Source: Shewanella sp. Choline-02u-19
Lineage (GTDB): Bacteria > Pseudomonadota > Gammaproteobacteria > Enterobacterales > Shewanellaceae
Direction: 5' to 3'
DNA: 64,000 bases
Assembly: GCF_002836205.1 (NCBI RefSeq)
Contig: NZ_PJBE01000013.1
Coordinates: forward strand, 1,612,001-1,676,000
Shown here: piece by piece, positions 8,911 through 18,668 of the stretch
Layout: every line of letters starts with the position of its first letter
Position numbering within the stretch: the first letter of the stretch is position 1
Position numbers and translations under genes: made by a program
The notes under the pieces: model-generated
The model's database searches: none
What the model saw: the letters and a program-made list of their open reading frames with translations, nothing else
What the model was told of the DNA's origin: nothing

Positions 8911-11900
8911 GTGAACTCAATAATAGTATCTCAAGCTCAGGTGATACAAAAATTGCAAGCTCACCGACACTGCCACCTCAAACGGTATCAACACTGTTAT
9001 GGCGTTGGTTTAAACGCATTAGCCGGGTAATTGTTTACCTTCCATTAGCACTGCTTATCTTTTTCGCCATCATTATAGGCACCAATTTTGGGACTCATAT
9101 TGCTGTAAAGGTAGCTGATATGCTGGTGCCCGATCTTAATGTTTCTTATCAATCAGGAAAGATAAACCGACGCTTAATACTGGACATCGGCAATTGGAAA
9201 ATGCCCGGCGTAAAAGTTGAAACAACCGATCTGATATTGGATTGGAACCCAATGTGTTTAGTCCAAAAGCAGCTTTGCGTTAATGAACTCAGCGCAAGCA
9301 AAGTCAATGTTGAGATTGATACAGCTCTTATTGGTGCACCTCCTTCCAGTGATATGACCAACGATACTGCCAATACTGATATCGCACTGGTTGATTTAGC
9401 CACTCGTGATGCATTAGTTACTGATGGTGCTCGTCAATCTGTCGAAAATATACTCAATGAGATTACAAAAAACCAAGAGATAATTCTGCCTTTCGGCATC
9501 AAATTAGATGTTGGCTCACTGAGCCAAGTGACCGTTAGTGTCAACGATATGGACTTTAATGCCGCCCAACTTGATCTCAGTGCTGAATGGCAAAGCACCG
9601 GAATTAGAGCAAGGACTATTTACGCTGAAGGGTTACTGGTATCGATCCCATTTAATAACACAATAAAAGACCATCAAGCAGTCACCACCAAGATTGCGCC
9701 GCAGTCTGCCGCTGAGACCACCGCGGCAGCGACTGAAAAAAAGAGCATTGATGCAAAGGATGACACCGAGTGGGCAATGGCACATCTGCCCGAAGTTTTT
9801 ATGCCCATACCCGTTTATGTTGAAGCGCTAGAAATCAATAATGGCGACTTAATCCTAGGCCCAAGAAAAGATCACTTCAACCGTGTTTACCTCAGTGGCA
9901 GCTATCAAACATTTCTGATTAATATATCAGCATTTTCGGCAAGTCATTCTTATGGCACAGTCGATTTAGAAGGGGAAATGTCCCTTTCTAAAGATTATCC
10001 AATGGATTTTGAGCTAGATCTAACACTTGATCATGTCACTGAAATCCCCGGGTTACATAACCAGCAACTTCATGCCATCGTAAGCCAAGGGTTTAATCAG
10101 CTTAAAAGCGAGATCCAAGGCCAAGGACAGTTTGAATTTGAACTATCGTCAAGCATTGCTCTCACTAAACCTACGATACCTTACTCGATATCATTAACAT
10201 CGAACAAACTACAATGGCCATTAACTGAACCTGAGTTTATAGCCACTGATATTGACTTAAACACCAAGGGTGACCTTAACCTACAACAGATTGATCTCAA
10301 GACTAATTTTAACTCTCATTACCATCCATTGTTAAAGGTTGTTAGTCAGTTTGAGCACAAAGAACAAACATTGGATTTTAGTCAGCTTGAAATAGAAAGC
10401 CAGATGGGAAATGTGACGTTAAAAGGCAACTTAAATTATGGTAAAACACTCTCATGGAACTCCCATTTCATGAGCGAAAAATTAGATTTAAGTCAACTCA
10501 ACTTTGGCTTAAAACAATCCTTGCCTAAGAGTGACATCAATGGTGCCATGACAACAACCGGGCAATTAGTACTAAAAGATGCTCAATGGTCTTTAGGCAT
10601 AACCGACGCTAGCCTCAACGGAGATGTCGCGGGTTACCCTCTTACGTTAGATGGCGATCTAACCCTAAATAACCATTGGTATTTAAGCTCCGCTGGACTT
10701 AACATTCGCGCGCTGCAAAGCTCACTCTATATTAAAGGCGAAGTGGATAAACGTTGGGCATTGACTGGCGAGCTAAAAGTGCCAGATTTAAGTTTATGGC
10801 TTCAAGATGCTAGCGGAAAAGTTAATAGTCATATTGATGTGTCGGGCGAATCTGAACATCCAAATATTAATGTCTCCCTTCTCGCTAACAATCTAAAACT
10901 GAAGCAGTTGGCACTGGAAACTCTCACGTTAAATGGCCAATACCAACCGGCGGATAATCAAGCATTTTCAGCTAAACTGACCTCTGAAAAATTTAGCTAT
11001 AATGATATTAATCTAGAGAGTATTAATCTTAATAGCCATGGCGATCTCAACCAGCAATCATTGCAGTTAGAAACCCAAGGGGAAATAGCCCTAAAAACTG
11101 ACTTTAATAGCCAATACGATGACGAAAAAAATGCCATTACAGCACGCATTAACCAATTATCGGTATCATCAATCCTTGGTGTTATTAATCTCGATAAACC
11201 GCTTAATGGCCTTTACGATTTAACCCTCGCAAAGGGTGAGCTCAGCTCGTTTTGTCTATCGCATATCAGTGGACAATTATGTTCACAAGCCCCCATTAAA
11301 CTTGGGCTAAGCGGTGAAGCCAAAATTGAATATATCGGAGACGTTGGAGTGTTAGTTGAACCTTGGCTACCTAATAGCGTCAACTGGCATGGTCCGGCCA
11401 AATTAGCAACGGAGTTTAAATGGTTTGACCAAGGTAAACCTACAGGTTTATTGCAGTTTGAGCTTACCCCGGGAACCCTCGACTTCCAAGCAAAAGCAAC
11501 CAACAAAAACGAAGTCACTATCAACTATAAGTCTCTTCTTGTTAATAGCCAACTCAACGAGCAACACCTTAAAACCTCTGTTGCATTTGAATCAGATGAG
11601 ATAGCGAGCCTAAATGCTGATTTATCGATAAACGTAACCCCAGATAGAGCCATCGACGGTGCCCTATCGCTACAACAAATAAACTTGCAAGCATTGGCAC
11701 AGCTATTACCTCAATTAGAAGTATTAGAAGGGGTCATTTCGAGTAACTTAAGTATCGGGGGCACACTTTACGACCCACAGGCATCAGGTGATATCTCCCT
11801 GAAAAAGGGTTCTATATTGGCCACGGCCAACCCAACCCTTGTTGAAGATATTGATTTGAATCTGACTTTTGCGGGTAAAAAAGCGCAAATAGACGGAGAG

Positions 11901-12932
11901 CTAAAAATGGGCGATGGGCTTGCTTATATTGATGGCCAGCTCAATTGGCTAGATAAGAAAATAAAAGGCAGTTTCAACATAAAAGGGAATAACCTTGCGG
12001 TCATTCAACCTCCCCTCGCGATTTTGAGTATTGGCACTGATCTTAATATCAGCTTCACTGATCACTCAGTAGATGTAAAAGGTGACATTAATGTGCCATC
12101 TGGCCACATCACTATTGTCCAATTACCCGAAGGTGCCGTGGCCGTTTCAAAAGATGTGGTATTTAAAGACAGCCTCACCACTGAAATGAAAAAAGCCACA
12201 CCGTTAGCGGTCTCGGCAGAGGTCAATTTAAACATCGGCGATAATCTCAAAGTTGATGGTATGGGACTCGATGGCAAGTTGTTAGGCAAATTAGAGTTAA
12301 AGCAGAGTCCTTTTAGACCCCCTCTGCTGTTTGGTGAAATTAAAGTCATCGATGGGACTTATAAATTCATGGGACAAACATTACAAATTAGGGCTGGCGA
12401 AATGCAATTCATAGGCCCTATGGATCTACCGAATTTAAATATTGAAGCTGCTCGCGAGATAAAAGAGGAAGATGTAGTGGCAGGGGTTCGCATCACAGGC
12501 ACACCAATGAAACCCATTGTGAACCTTTTTTCTAATCCAGCCAAAGAGCAGGCAGAAATTTTAAATTACATTATCAGAGGCACAGGACTTAACAGTAGCG
12601 ACGGAGATCAAAATAGTGGCCTGATGATGGGGGCAGCACTCAGCCTCAGTAATCAAATTGGCGGGGGTGCTATCGGCAATATTGGCAATACCGCCACCGG
12701 GATCATCGAGAAAATTGGATTTTCAAATGTTCAACTCGACGCCAATGATGATGGCCGATTTGCGATTAGTGGCTTTATTGGGGAGAACCTAATGGTGAAA
12801 TATGGAATTGGTGTATTCAATCCGGGTTATGAAATGACAGTGCGGTATTACTTATTATCACAACTCTATCTTGAAACCGTATCCGGTACGATTGAGCAAT
12901 CTTTAGATATCTATTACAGCTTTGACTTGTAA
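8907..12932 (+). CDS. tamB: TamB, AsmA-like inner-membrane-anchored intermembrane transport protein
   Basis: 1341 residues, slightly longer than the E. coli protein (about 1260). A single N-terminal transmembrane anchor (about residues 40-58, VIVYLPLALLIFFAIIIG) is followed by a very long periplasmic beta-rich region and the diagnostic C-terminal DUF490/TamB domain (from about residue 970; motifs GHITIVQLPEGAV and GTPMKPIVNLFSNPA). TamB forms a taco-shaped hydrophobic groove spanning the periplasm, carries lipid between membranes and docks on TamA. The reading frame could be extended 33 bases upstream, but the ATG at 8907 has a good GGGAG site eight bases before it and overlaps the tamA stop. 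A strong terminator follows directly. Confidence 0.95.
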   Translation: MSELNNSISSSGDTKIASSPTLPPQTVSTLLWRWFKRISRVIVYLPLALLIFFAIIIGTNFGTHIAVKVADMLVPDLNVSYQSGKINRRLILDIGNWKMPGVKVETTDLILDWNPMCLVQKQLCVNELSASKVNVEIDTALIGAPPSSDMTNDTANTDIALVDLATRDALVTDGARQSVENILNEITKNQEIILPFGIKLDVGSLSQVTVSVNDMDFNAAQLDLSAEWQSTGIRARTIYAEGLLVSIPFNNTIKDHQAVTTKIAPQSAAETTAAATEKKSIDAKDDTEWAMAHLPEVFMPIPVYVEALEINNGDLILGPRKDHFNRVYLSGSYQTFLINISAFSASHSYGTVDLEGEMSLSKDYPMDFELDLTLDHVTEIPGLHNQQLHAIVSQGFNQLKSEIQGQGQFEFELSSSIALTKPTIPYSISLTSNKLQWPLTEPEFIATDIDLNTKGDLNLQQIDLKTNFNSHYHPLLKVVSQFEHKEQTLDFSQLEIESQMGNVTLKGNLNYGKTLSWNSHFMSEKLDLSQLNFGLKQSLPKSDINGAMTTTGQLVLKDAQWSLGITDASLNGDVAGYPLTLDGDLTLNNHWYLSSAGLNIRALQSSLYIKGEVDKRWALTGELKVPDLSLWLQDASGKVNSHIDVSGESEHPNINVSLLANNLKLKQLALETLTLNGQYQPADNQAFSAKLTSEKFSYNDINLESINLNSHGDLNQQSLQLETQGEIALKTDFNSQYDDEKNAITARINQLSVSSILGVINLDKPLNGLYDLTLAKGELSSFCLSHISGQLCSQAPIKLGLSGEAKIEYIGDVGVLVEPWLPNSVNWHGPAKLATEFKWFDQGKPTGLLQFELTPGTLDFQAKATNKNEVTINYKSLLVNSQLNEQHLKTSVAFESDEIASLNADLSINVTPDRAIDGALSLQQINLQALAQLLPQLEVLEGVISSNLSIGGTLYDPQASGDISLKKGSILATANPTLVEDIDLNLTFAGKKAQIDGELKMGDGLAYIDGQLNWLDKKIKGSFNIKGNNLAVIQPPLAILSIGTDLNISFTDHSVDVKGDINVPSGHITIVQLPEGAVAVSKDVVFKDSLTTEMKKATPLAVSAEVNLNIGDNLKVDGMGLDGKLLGKLELKQSPFRPPLLFGEIKVIDGTYKFMGQTLQIRAGEMQFIGPMDLPNLNIEAAREIKEEDVVAGVRITGTPMKPIVNLFSNPAKEQAEILNYIIRGTGLNSSDGDQNSGLMMGAALSLSNQIGGGAIGNIGNTATGIIEKIGFSNVQLDANDDGRFAISGFIGENLMVKYGIGVFNPGYEMTVRYYLLSQLYLETVSGTIEQSLDIYYSFDL

Positions 12933-12947
12933 CTTATCACGGCTCAC

Positions 12948-12978
12948 AAAAAAGCCATCATATTTGATGGCTTTTTTT
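12948..12978 (+). terminator. Rho-independent terminator of tamAB
   Basis: Perfect hairpin AGCCATCA-TATT-TGATGGCT followed by a run of T, 15 bases after the tamB stop. Confidence 0.9.
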
Positions 12979-13016
12979 GATTTCAATAATCACATTACAT
13001 CAACAAGATATATTGA

Positions 13017-13736
13017 TTATGTATTAGAGTGACCAAGCTCTACGGGCATTTTGTCGCGTAAACTCTGCCACATAATGCCACTATTAATGCCGTAGGTTCG
13101 CATTAATAGCGCTACATCAGCATGATTTTTATCAATTGCTAACTGTTGCAACTGCTTATAAAAATCCATTGCTAAAGCGCGAGCATCGGCACTAGAAAAA
13201 TAATAACGACCGACTCTGCTATACAAACCTTTAAATCCATTAAGAATTAATACATACAGCGGATTACCCGACGAAAAAGCCAGCGTATGCTGTAATGCAT
13301 AATCGAAATCGGCATAAGCCTGTGCAGTATCTTCAAGCTCATCTAGCTTTGATAATGCCTCAGCCGCTTGTTCAGGGTTGTTACGAATGGCTCCGCGGAA
13401 GTAAATTCCACTAACACTGCTACGTGCAGACAGCAGTTGGTCAACTAATTCAGGAAACCCATCAGGATCAAGTTCGGCAATCGTCTCAAGAATATTGAGT
13501 CCCGACGTTTCCCAATAATTATTCACTCGGGTAGGTTTTCCGTGTTGAATGGTTAACCACCCATCACGTGCTAATCGTTGCAGCACTTCTCTTAGTGTTG
13601 TGCGGGTTACACCGATTAACTCTGACAACTCACGTTCAGCTGGCAAGATAGAGCCAGGGGGAAATTTATTGTCCCAAATGGATCGCACAATATATTTCTC
13701 TGCAAAACTTGCAGGACCTTTGGCATTAATGATCAT
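13017..13736 (-). CDS. fadR: Fatty acid metabolism transcriptional regulator FadR
   Basis: 239 residues, the same length as E. coli FadR, with the long-chain acyl-CoA-responsive GntR architecture. The N-terminal winged helix (about residues 8-75) contains PAERELSELIGVTRTTLREV and the wing HGKPTRVNN; a C-terminal all-helical acyl-CoA-binding FCD-like domain follows. In the family it represses beta-oxidation genes and activates unsaturated fatty acid genes such as fabA, which lies 17 kb away in this window. There is no sign of the 40-residue insertion known from Vibrio FadR. It is divergent from nhaB, as in enterobacteria. A perfect palindrome lies 22 bases upstream of the start codon and may be autoregulatory. 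Confidence 0.95.
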   Translation of the reverse strand: MIINAKGPASFAEKYIVRSIWDNKFPPGSILPAERELSELIGVTRTTLREVLQRLARDGWLTIQHGKPTRVNNYWETSGLNILETIAELDPDGFPELVDQLLSARSSVSGIYFRGAIRNNPEQAAEALSKLDELEDTAQAYADFDYALQHTLAFSSGNPLYVLILNGFKGLYSRVGRYYFSSADARALAMDFYKQLQQLAIDKNHADVALLMRTYGINSGIMWQSLRDKMPVELGHSNT

Positions 13737-14039
13737 CAGCCTACTTTATCCAAATGTTAGTATTATTCTAATACTGATCATACCAGAGCTATCTAAAATG
13801 GGAACCTAAACAAGAGTATTAGACAAGCTCGATAAGTCAAAACCTAATAAAACGTTCAAAAAACCTTCGTATAGTGAGTTTTAAAGGATTTTTTTTGATT
13901 TAGGTAGCCCTTTAGGTAATCAATGCTTTTTAAGTTGGCCAAAAGGTTTTACCTTTAGCATCGGCAGATTTATTAGTAACAACAAATCTAAGCGTTTCTT
14001 GTTATTATCAAACTATAAAAATATAAGAGTGAGGATTCC
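13737..14039 (+). other. Divergent fadR-nhaB intergenic region
   Basis: 303 bases without a gene. It holds the fadR promoter side, with the palindrome at 13759-13775, and an AT-rich nhaB leader ending in a GAGG ribosome site just before 14040. I see no small ORF with a convincing start and no terminator. Confidence 0.6.
13759..13775. promoter_or_regulatory. 17-bp perfect palindrome upstream of fadR
   Basis: AGTATTA-TTC-TAATACT is a perfect inverted repeat, 22 bases upstream of the fadR start. It does not match the known FadR operator (CTGGTC/GACCAG arms), so it may bind another regulator or overlap the -10 region. This is inference only. Confidence 0.35.
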
Positions 14040-15626
14040 ATGCCTGTGACTATGAGTCAGGCGTTTCTTGATAACTTCTTAGGCAATTCGCCAAAGTGGT
14101 TCAAATTCGCAATATTATCGTTTCTAGTGATCAACCCAGTTGTTTTTTATATTAATCCGTTTGTTGCGGGTTGGCTGCTGGTCTTAGAATTTATCTTTAC
14201 CCTTGCTATGGCGCTTAAATGCTATCCTTTACAACCTGGTGGATTGCTTGCTATCGAAGCCGTGATTATCGGCATGACATCCCCCAGTCAAGTACTGCAT
14301 GAAATTGAAGCAAATCTAGAAGTATTGCTGTTACTGATATTTATGGTTGCGGGCATTTACTTCATGAAGCAGCTACTGCTGTTTGCCTTTACTAAAATGA
14401 TTACCAAGGTACGATCTAAAGTCGCCGTGTCCATCATGTTTTGTGTTGCATCTGCTTTTTTATCAGCATTTCTAGACGCACTAACAGTGATCGCAGTCAT
14501 TATCGCTGTCGCGGTAGGTTTCTATTCGATTTACCACAAAGTGGCATCGGGCAAAAACTTTAATGATAACCATGACCATACTAACGATGGCAAAAACCAG
14601 TTGTGTGAAGAGGAGTTAGAAGCCTTTAGAGGCTTTCTACGTAACTTACTTATGCACGCGGGAGTGGGTACTGCATTAGGCGGCGTTTGCACCATGGTGG
14701 GCGAACCACAGAACCTCATTATTGCTGCTCAGGCAAATTGGCAGTTCGCTGAATTCGCATTGCGTATGTCTCCTGTTACTGTGCCTGTTTTCATTGCGGG
14801 TATTCTGACTTGTTACCTTGTCGAAAAGTTTAAAGTTTTTGATTATGGTAAGCAGTTACCCGATGCAGTGCATAAGATTTTATCTGACTATGCGGCTCAC
14901 GAAGATACTCATCGTACTAATCACGATAAGATGAAGTTGGTCGTTCAAGCACTTGTAGGTGTTTGGTTAATTTTGGGATTAGCGCTGCACTTGGCATCGG
15001 TTGGTTTAATTGGCCTATCAGTTATCATTTTGACCACCGCATTTAATGGTGTGACAAATGAGCACGCTCTCGGAAAAGCATTTGAAGAAGCGTTGCCGTT
15101 TACTGCGCTATTAGCCGTTTTCTTTGCCATTGTCGGTGTGATTATCGATCAACATCTTTTCGCACCGGTTATTCAATGGGCGCTAAGTTACGAAGGCAGC
15201 ACCCAGTTAGTTATTTTCTATATAGCCAACGGTCTGCTTTCAATGGTGAGCGATAACGTGTTTGTCGGCACCGTATATATCAATGAAGTGAAAGCGGCAT
15301 TGCTTGATGGTCAAATCACGAGAGATCAGTTTGATCTTCTGGCCGTTGCGATTAACACCGGAACTAACCTTCCGTCGGTAGCGACGCCCAATGGTCAGGC
15401 CGCATTCCTGTTTCTCCTCACTTCAGCTATCGCTCCTCTCATTCGTCTGTCTTACGGACGTATGGTGTGGATGGCATTACCTTATACGATTGTGTTATCT
15501 ATCGTGGGTATACTTGCGATACAGTTTGGTGGGTTAGAACAGATGACCCAATATTTCTACGATACTGGAATACTGATCCATCACACAGTTCAAGATGTAG
15601 GCAATAGTGCTGTATCAGCACATTGA
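14040..15626 (+). CDS. nhaB: Na+/H+ antiporter NhaB
   Basis: 528-residue inner-membrane sodium/proton antiporter of the NhaB family, which extrudes Na+ and helps hold pH and salt balance, an important task in a marine bacterium. About 12 hydrophobic segments are visible. Family landmarks include the N-terminal FLGNSPKWFKFAIL, CTMVGEPQNLIIAAQANW and NTGTNLPSVATPNGQAAFLF. The ATG start is preceded by GTGAGGATTCC. The neighbours, fadR (divergent) and dsbB (downstream), match the enterobacterial arrangement. A terminator separates nhaB from dsbB, so dsbB depends on read-through or its own promoter. Confidence 0.96.
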   Translation: MPVTMSQAFLDNFLGNSPKWFKFAILSFLVINPVVFYINPFVAGWLLVLEFIFTLAMALKCYPLQPGGLLAIEAVIIGMTSPSQVLHEIEANLEVLLLLIFMVAGIYFMKQLLLFAFTKMITKVRSKVAVSIMFCVASAFLSAFLDALTVIAVIIAVAVGFYSIYHKVASGKNFNDNHDHTNDGKNQLCEEELEAFRGFLRNLLMHAGVGTALGGVCTMVGEPQNLIIAAQANWQFAEFALRMSPVTVPVFIAGILTCYLVEKFKVFDYGKQLPDAVHKILSDYAAHEDTHRTNHDKMKLVVQALVGVWLILGLALHLASVGLIGLSVIILTTAFNGVTNEHALGKAFEEALPFTALLAVFFAIVGVIIDQHLFAPVIQWALSYEGSTQLVIFYIANGLLSMVSDNVFVGTVYINEVKAALLDGQITRDQFDLLAVAINTGTNLPSVATPNGQAAFLFLLTSAIAPLIRLSYGRMVWMALPYTIVLSIVGILAIQFGGLEQMTQYFYDTGILIHHTVQDVGNSAVSAH

Positions 15627-15667
15627 TAATGCAGTAACTGAACTATTTTAATAATAGTTAGTCATAT

Positions 15668-15693
15668 AAAACGCCCTAATCAGGGCGTTTTTT
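15668..15693 (+). terminator. Terminator after nhaB
   Basis: Hairpin AACGCCCT-AAT-CAGGGCGTT with a T-run, between nhaB and dsbB. Confidence 0.85.
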
Positions 15694-15715
15694 ATTTGTA
15701 ATGGAGACATTGTCC

Positions 15716-16225
15716 TTGAATGCACTAACCCGTTTTGCCCAATCAAAAGCCGCTTGGCTTACGCTTGCAGCGACCGCTCTTTCATTAGAGTTAACAGCAC
15801 TATTTTTTCAACATATCATGAAGCTCGATCCCTGTGTGATGTGCGTCTATCAAAGATTAGCCCTATTCGGCATTTTGTTTGCTGCGGTTTTAGGTTTAGC
15901 TGGTTATCAATCTCGCATCGCCAGATTAGCTGCTATGGGTATTTGGGGCGTAAGTGCCGGTTGGGGACTGAAACTGGCACTCGAATTAGTGGACATGCAA
16001 ACTAACCCTTCGCCATTTGCAACCTGTTCATTTCTACCTGAGTTTCCAACCTGGATGCCACTGCATGAATGGCTGCCTTCGGTGTTTATGCCAACAGGAA
16101 TGTGTTCAGATATTCCCTGGGAAATGATGGGTGTGACAATGGGACAATGGATGATTGTTGCATTTTCAGTTTACCTCTTTGCCTGGTTAATCTTTGTTAT
16201 ACCTGCTTTACGGTCAAAGAAGTAG
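15716..16225 (+). CDS. dsbB: Disulfide bond formation protein DsbB
   Basis: Four-helix inner-membrane quinone reductase that reoxidises DsbA and so drives disulfide formation in the periplasm. The first redox pair PCVMC is at residues 40 and 43 and the second pair (TCSFLPEF and PTGMCSD) falls near 104 and 131, matching E. coli positions almost exactly when translation starts at TTG 15716. That TTG has a GGAG ribosome site nine bases upstream. The in-frame ATG at 15701 would add five residues (METLS) but would place the GGAG inside the gene. The product is 169 residues. Confidence 0.93.
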   Translation: MNALTRFAQSKAAWLTLAATALSLELTALFFQHIMKLDPCVMCVYQRLALFGILFAAVLGLAGYQSRIARLAAMGIWGVSAGWGLKLALELVDMQTNPSPFATCSFLPEFPTWMPLHEWLPSVFMPTGMCSDIPWEMMGVTMGQWMIVAFSVYLFAWLIFVIPALRSKK

Positions 16226-16681
16226 ACACTCCTAGGTTGCAAATGTGTTGCATTAACAACTAACCAGCCAACATATTTGCCCTTGATATACAGTGATTAA
16301 CTCATCCGAGCTTTCTATGAGCTCGGGTTTTATCTATTTTGAATTCATTTTCGATGACATAAAGATCAATGCGCTTTAGTTCCCCCCTCCCTCACCACTC
16401 TAGACAAACAATGATAAAGCATCGCGTTAACGCTTCGGTCTATCCCCTCTGCATTGTTAGGGTCTCAAAGTGTAAAACAATGACCGATTACGGATCATTT
16501 ATTTAAATAAAAACACGTTATTACAATATTATTCTCATCTGCAACTATTGCAATTGCAACTATTTCTTATTGTTTTTATTTACTTTTTTATCTCAGCCCT
16601 ACCAAATTAGGTCTAACCTTAATAGTAGGAGGCCACTGTTATCAGCCTCTCATTCTATTTAGATTGTTTAGGGGGTGGGTT
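16226..16681 (+). other. Long upstream region of the prkA operon
   Basis: 456 bases without a gene between dsbB and prkA. It contains the dsbB terminator, an AT-rich stretch with a direct repeat GCAACTATT at 16541-16549 and 16556-16564, a near-palindrome at 16606-16623 (ATTAGGTCTAACCTTAAT), and an unusually G-rich ribosome site AGGGGGTGGG just before the prkA ATG. The length suggests complex regulation. I could not find a convincing sigma-54 -24/-12 match. Confidence 0.5.
16304..16335 (+). terminator. Terminator after dsbB
   Basis: Stem CCGAGCT / AGCTCGG with a 7-base loop, followed by GTTTTAT, 80 bases past the dsbB stop. Confidence 0.75.
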
Positions 16682-18616
16682 ATGGGTATTTTCGAGCATT
16701 ACCAACAACGTTATGAAAAAAAACTTGATGAAGAGTATTCATTAGAAGATTTTTTAAGCATATGTAAAGAGGACCATAGCGCTTTTGCATCAGCAGCTGA
16801 ACGACTAATCATTGCCATTGGTAAGCCAGAGTTAATTGATACATCAAAAGATCCTATTCTAAGTCGGCTATTCTCAAACCGTCTGGTTTCCAGATATCCT
16901 GCCTTTAAAGACTTTTATGGTATGGAAGAGGCCATTGAACAGATTGTGGCATATTTGAAACATTCGGCCCAAGGGCTGGAAGAATCGAAACAGATCCTTT
17001 ATCTCTTAGGGCCTGTGGGAGGCGGTAAATCCTCATTGGCAGAAAAACTTAAAGCATTAATGCAAAATGTACCGATTTACGTACTGACCGCAGACGGTGT
17101 TCGCAGCCCTGTTAATGACCACCCATTTTGTCTATTTAATCTTGAAGAAGACGGCCAGATTCTTAAGCAAGAGTACAACATACCAAAACGTTACTTAAAA
17201 AGTATCATGTCGCCTTGGGCAGTTAAACGGCTGCACGAGTTTGGTGGTGATATTTCAAAATTCAAAGTCGTCAAAGTCTACCCTTCAATTTTAGATCAGC
17301 TGGCAATCGCAAAAACTGAGCCTGGTGATGAAAACAATCAAGACATTTCATCTTTGGTCGGTAAAGTCGATATTCGACAGTTGGAACATTTTGCACAAAA
17401 TGATGCAGACGCCTATTCCTATTCAGGCGCATTATGCCGCGCAAACCAAGGACTAATGGAATTCGTAGAGATGTTTAAAGCACCGATTAAAGTGCTTCAC
17501 CCTCTACTTACTGCAACTCAAGAAGGTAATTATAACGGCACAGAGGGGCTTTCCGCCCTGCCCTTTGGTGGCATCATTCTGGCCCACTCTAATGAATCAG
17601 AGTGGACAACATTTAGGAATAACAAAACCAATGAAGCATTCTTAGACCGAGTCTATATCGTTAAAGTGCCTTATTGCTTGCGCTTATCGGAAGAGGTACG
17701 CATTTACGAAAAGCTACTGACAAACTCAGAGTTGGCGAATACGCCTTGTGCACCAGGTACTCTGGAAACCTTGGCTCAATTCAGTGTACTTTCACGTGTG
17801 GTTGCGCCAGAAAACTCCTCTATTTACTCCAAAATGCGAGTGTATAACGGCGAAAGCCTCAAAGATACCGACCCTAAAGCAAAATCATATCAAGAGTATC
17901 GTGATTATGCTGGTGTAGATGAAGGCATGTTAGGACTATCAACACGTTTCTCATTTAAAATTCTGTCCAAGGTATTCAATTTTGACAATACAGAAATTGC
18001 CGCAAATCCTGTGCATCTCTTTTATGTACTAGAGCGTCAAATCGAGCAAGAGCAATTCCCATCAGAAACTGCAGAACGATATTTAGAATTTCTAAAGGGC
18101 TACCTTATTCCTAAATATGTTGAATTTATTGGAAAAGAAATCCAAACCGCCTATCTCGAATCTTATTCTGAATACGGACAAAACATTTTTGACCGTTATG
18201 TTATCTATGCCGATTTTTGGATCCAAGATCAGGAATACAGAGATCCAGAAACCGGTCAATTATTCGATAGAGCAGCGTTAAATGCTGAACTTGAAAAAAT
18301 TGAAAAGCCTGCGGGGATCAGCAATCCAAAAGACTTCAGGAACGAAATTGTTAATTTCGTACTTCGAGCTAGAGCCAATAACGAAGGCACTAACCCACTG
18401 TGGACTAGCTATGAAAAGCTCAGAACGGTGATTGAGAAAAAGATGTTTTCTAACACTGAAGATCTGCTCCCGGTAATCTCATTTAATGGCAAGACATCGA
18501 CTGATGATCAACGTAAGCATGATGATTTTGTGAACCGTATGATGGAAAAAGGCTATACACAAAAGCAAGTTAGATTGCTGTCAGAATGGTATCTGAGAGT
18601 CAGAAAGTCTTCTTAA
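16682..18616 (+). CDS. prkA: PrkA-family serine protein kinase/AAA+ protein (YeaG)
   Basis: 644 residues, the same length as E. coli YeaG and closely matching it from the first residues (MGIFEHYQQRYE). The N-terminal AAA+ domain has Walker A GPVGGGKSS at residues 110-118; a C-terminal PrkA kinase-like domain follows. The family is linked to nitrogen starvation, stationary phase and stress, and a B. subtilis homologue has been reported as a Lon-like protease, so 'kinase' is a family label and not a proven activity here. The start is ATG 16682, directly after the ribosome site GGGGGTGGG; an upstream TTG at 16664 lies before that site and is rejected. First gene of prkA-yeaH-spoVR, with a 52-bp gap to yeaH. 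Confidence 0.95.
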   Translation: MGIFEHYQQRYEKKLDEEYSLEDFLSICKEDHSAFASAAERLIIAIGKPELIDTSKDPILSRLFSNRLVSRYPAFKDFYGMEEAIEQIVAYLKHSAQGLEESKQILYLLGPVGGGKSSLAEKLKALMQNVPIYVLTADGVRSPVNDHPFCLFNLEEDGQILKQEYNIPKRYLKSIMSPWAVKRLHEFGGDISKFKVVKVYPSILDQLAIAKTEPGDENNQDISSLVGKVDIRQLEHFAQNDADAYSYSGALCRANQGLMEFVEMFKAPIKVLHPLLTATQEGNYNGTEGLSALPFGGIILAHSNESEWTTFRNNKTNEAFLDRVYIVKVPYCLRLSEEVRIYEKLLTNSELANTPCAPGTLETLAQFSVLSRVVAPENSSIYSKMRVYNGESLKDTDPKAKSYQEYRDYAGVDEGMLGLSTRFSFKILSKVFNFDNTEIAANPVHLFYVLERQIEQEQFPSETAERYLEFLKGYLIPKYVEFIGKEIQTAYLESYSEYGQNIFDRYVIYADFWIQDQEYRDPETGQLFDRAALNAELEKIEKPAGISNPKDFRNEIVNFVLRARANNEGTNPLWTSYEKLRTVIEKKMFSNTEDLLPVISFNGKTSTDDQRKHDDFVNRMMEKGYTQKQVRLLSEWYLRVRKSS

Positions 18617-18668
18617 GAAAGCCAAATGGGGGAGATTACTCCCCTACTATTTAGGCTCGGAGGTGCGC

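Noticed and set aside
11213..12544. Minus-strand open frames of 60-100 codons inside tamB
   Set aside because: Antisense shadows of a long beta-rich gene; no start signal or family resemblance.
16440..16660. Sigma-54 promoter for prkA, expected from the nitrogen-controlled E. coli yeaGH
   Set aside because: No GG-N10-GC element with suitable flanks was found in the leader by eye.
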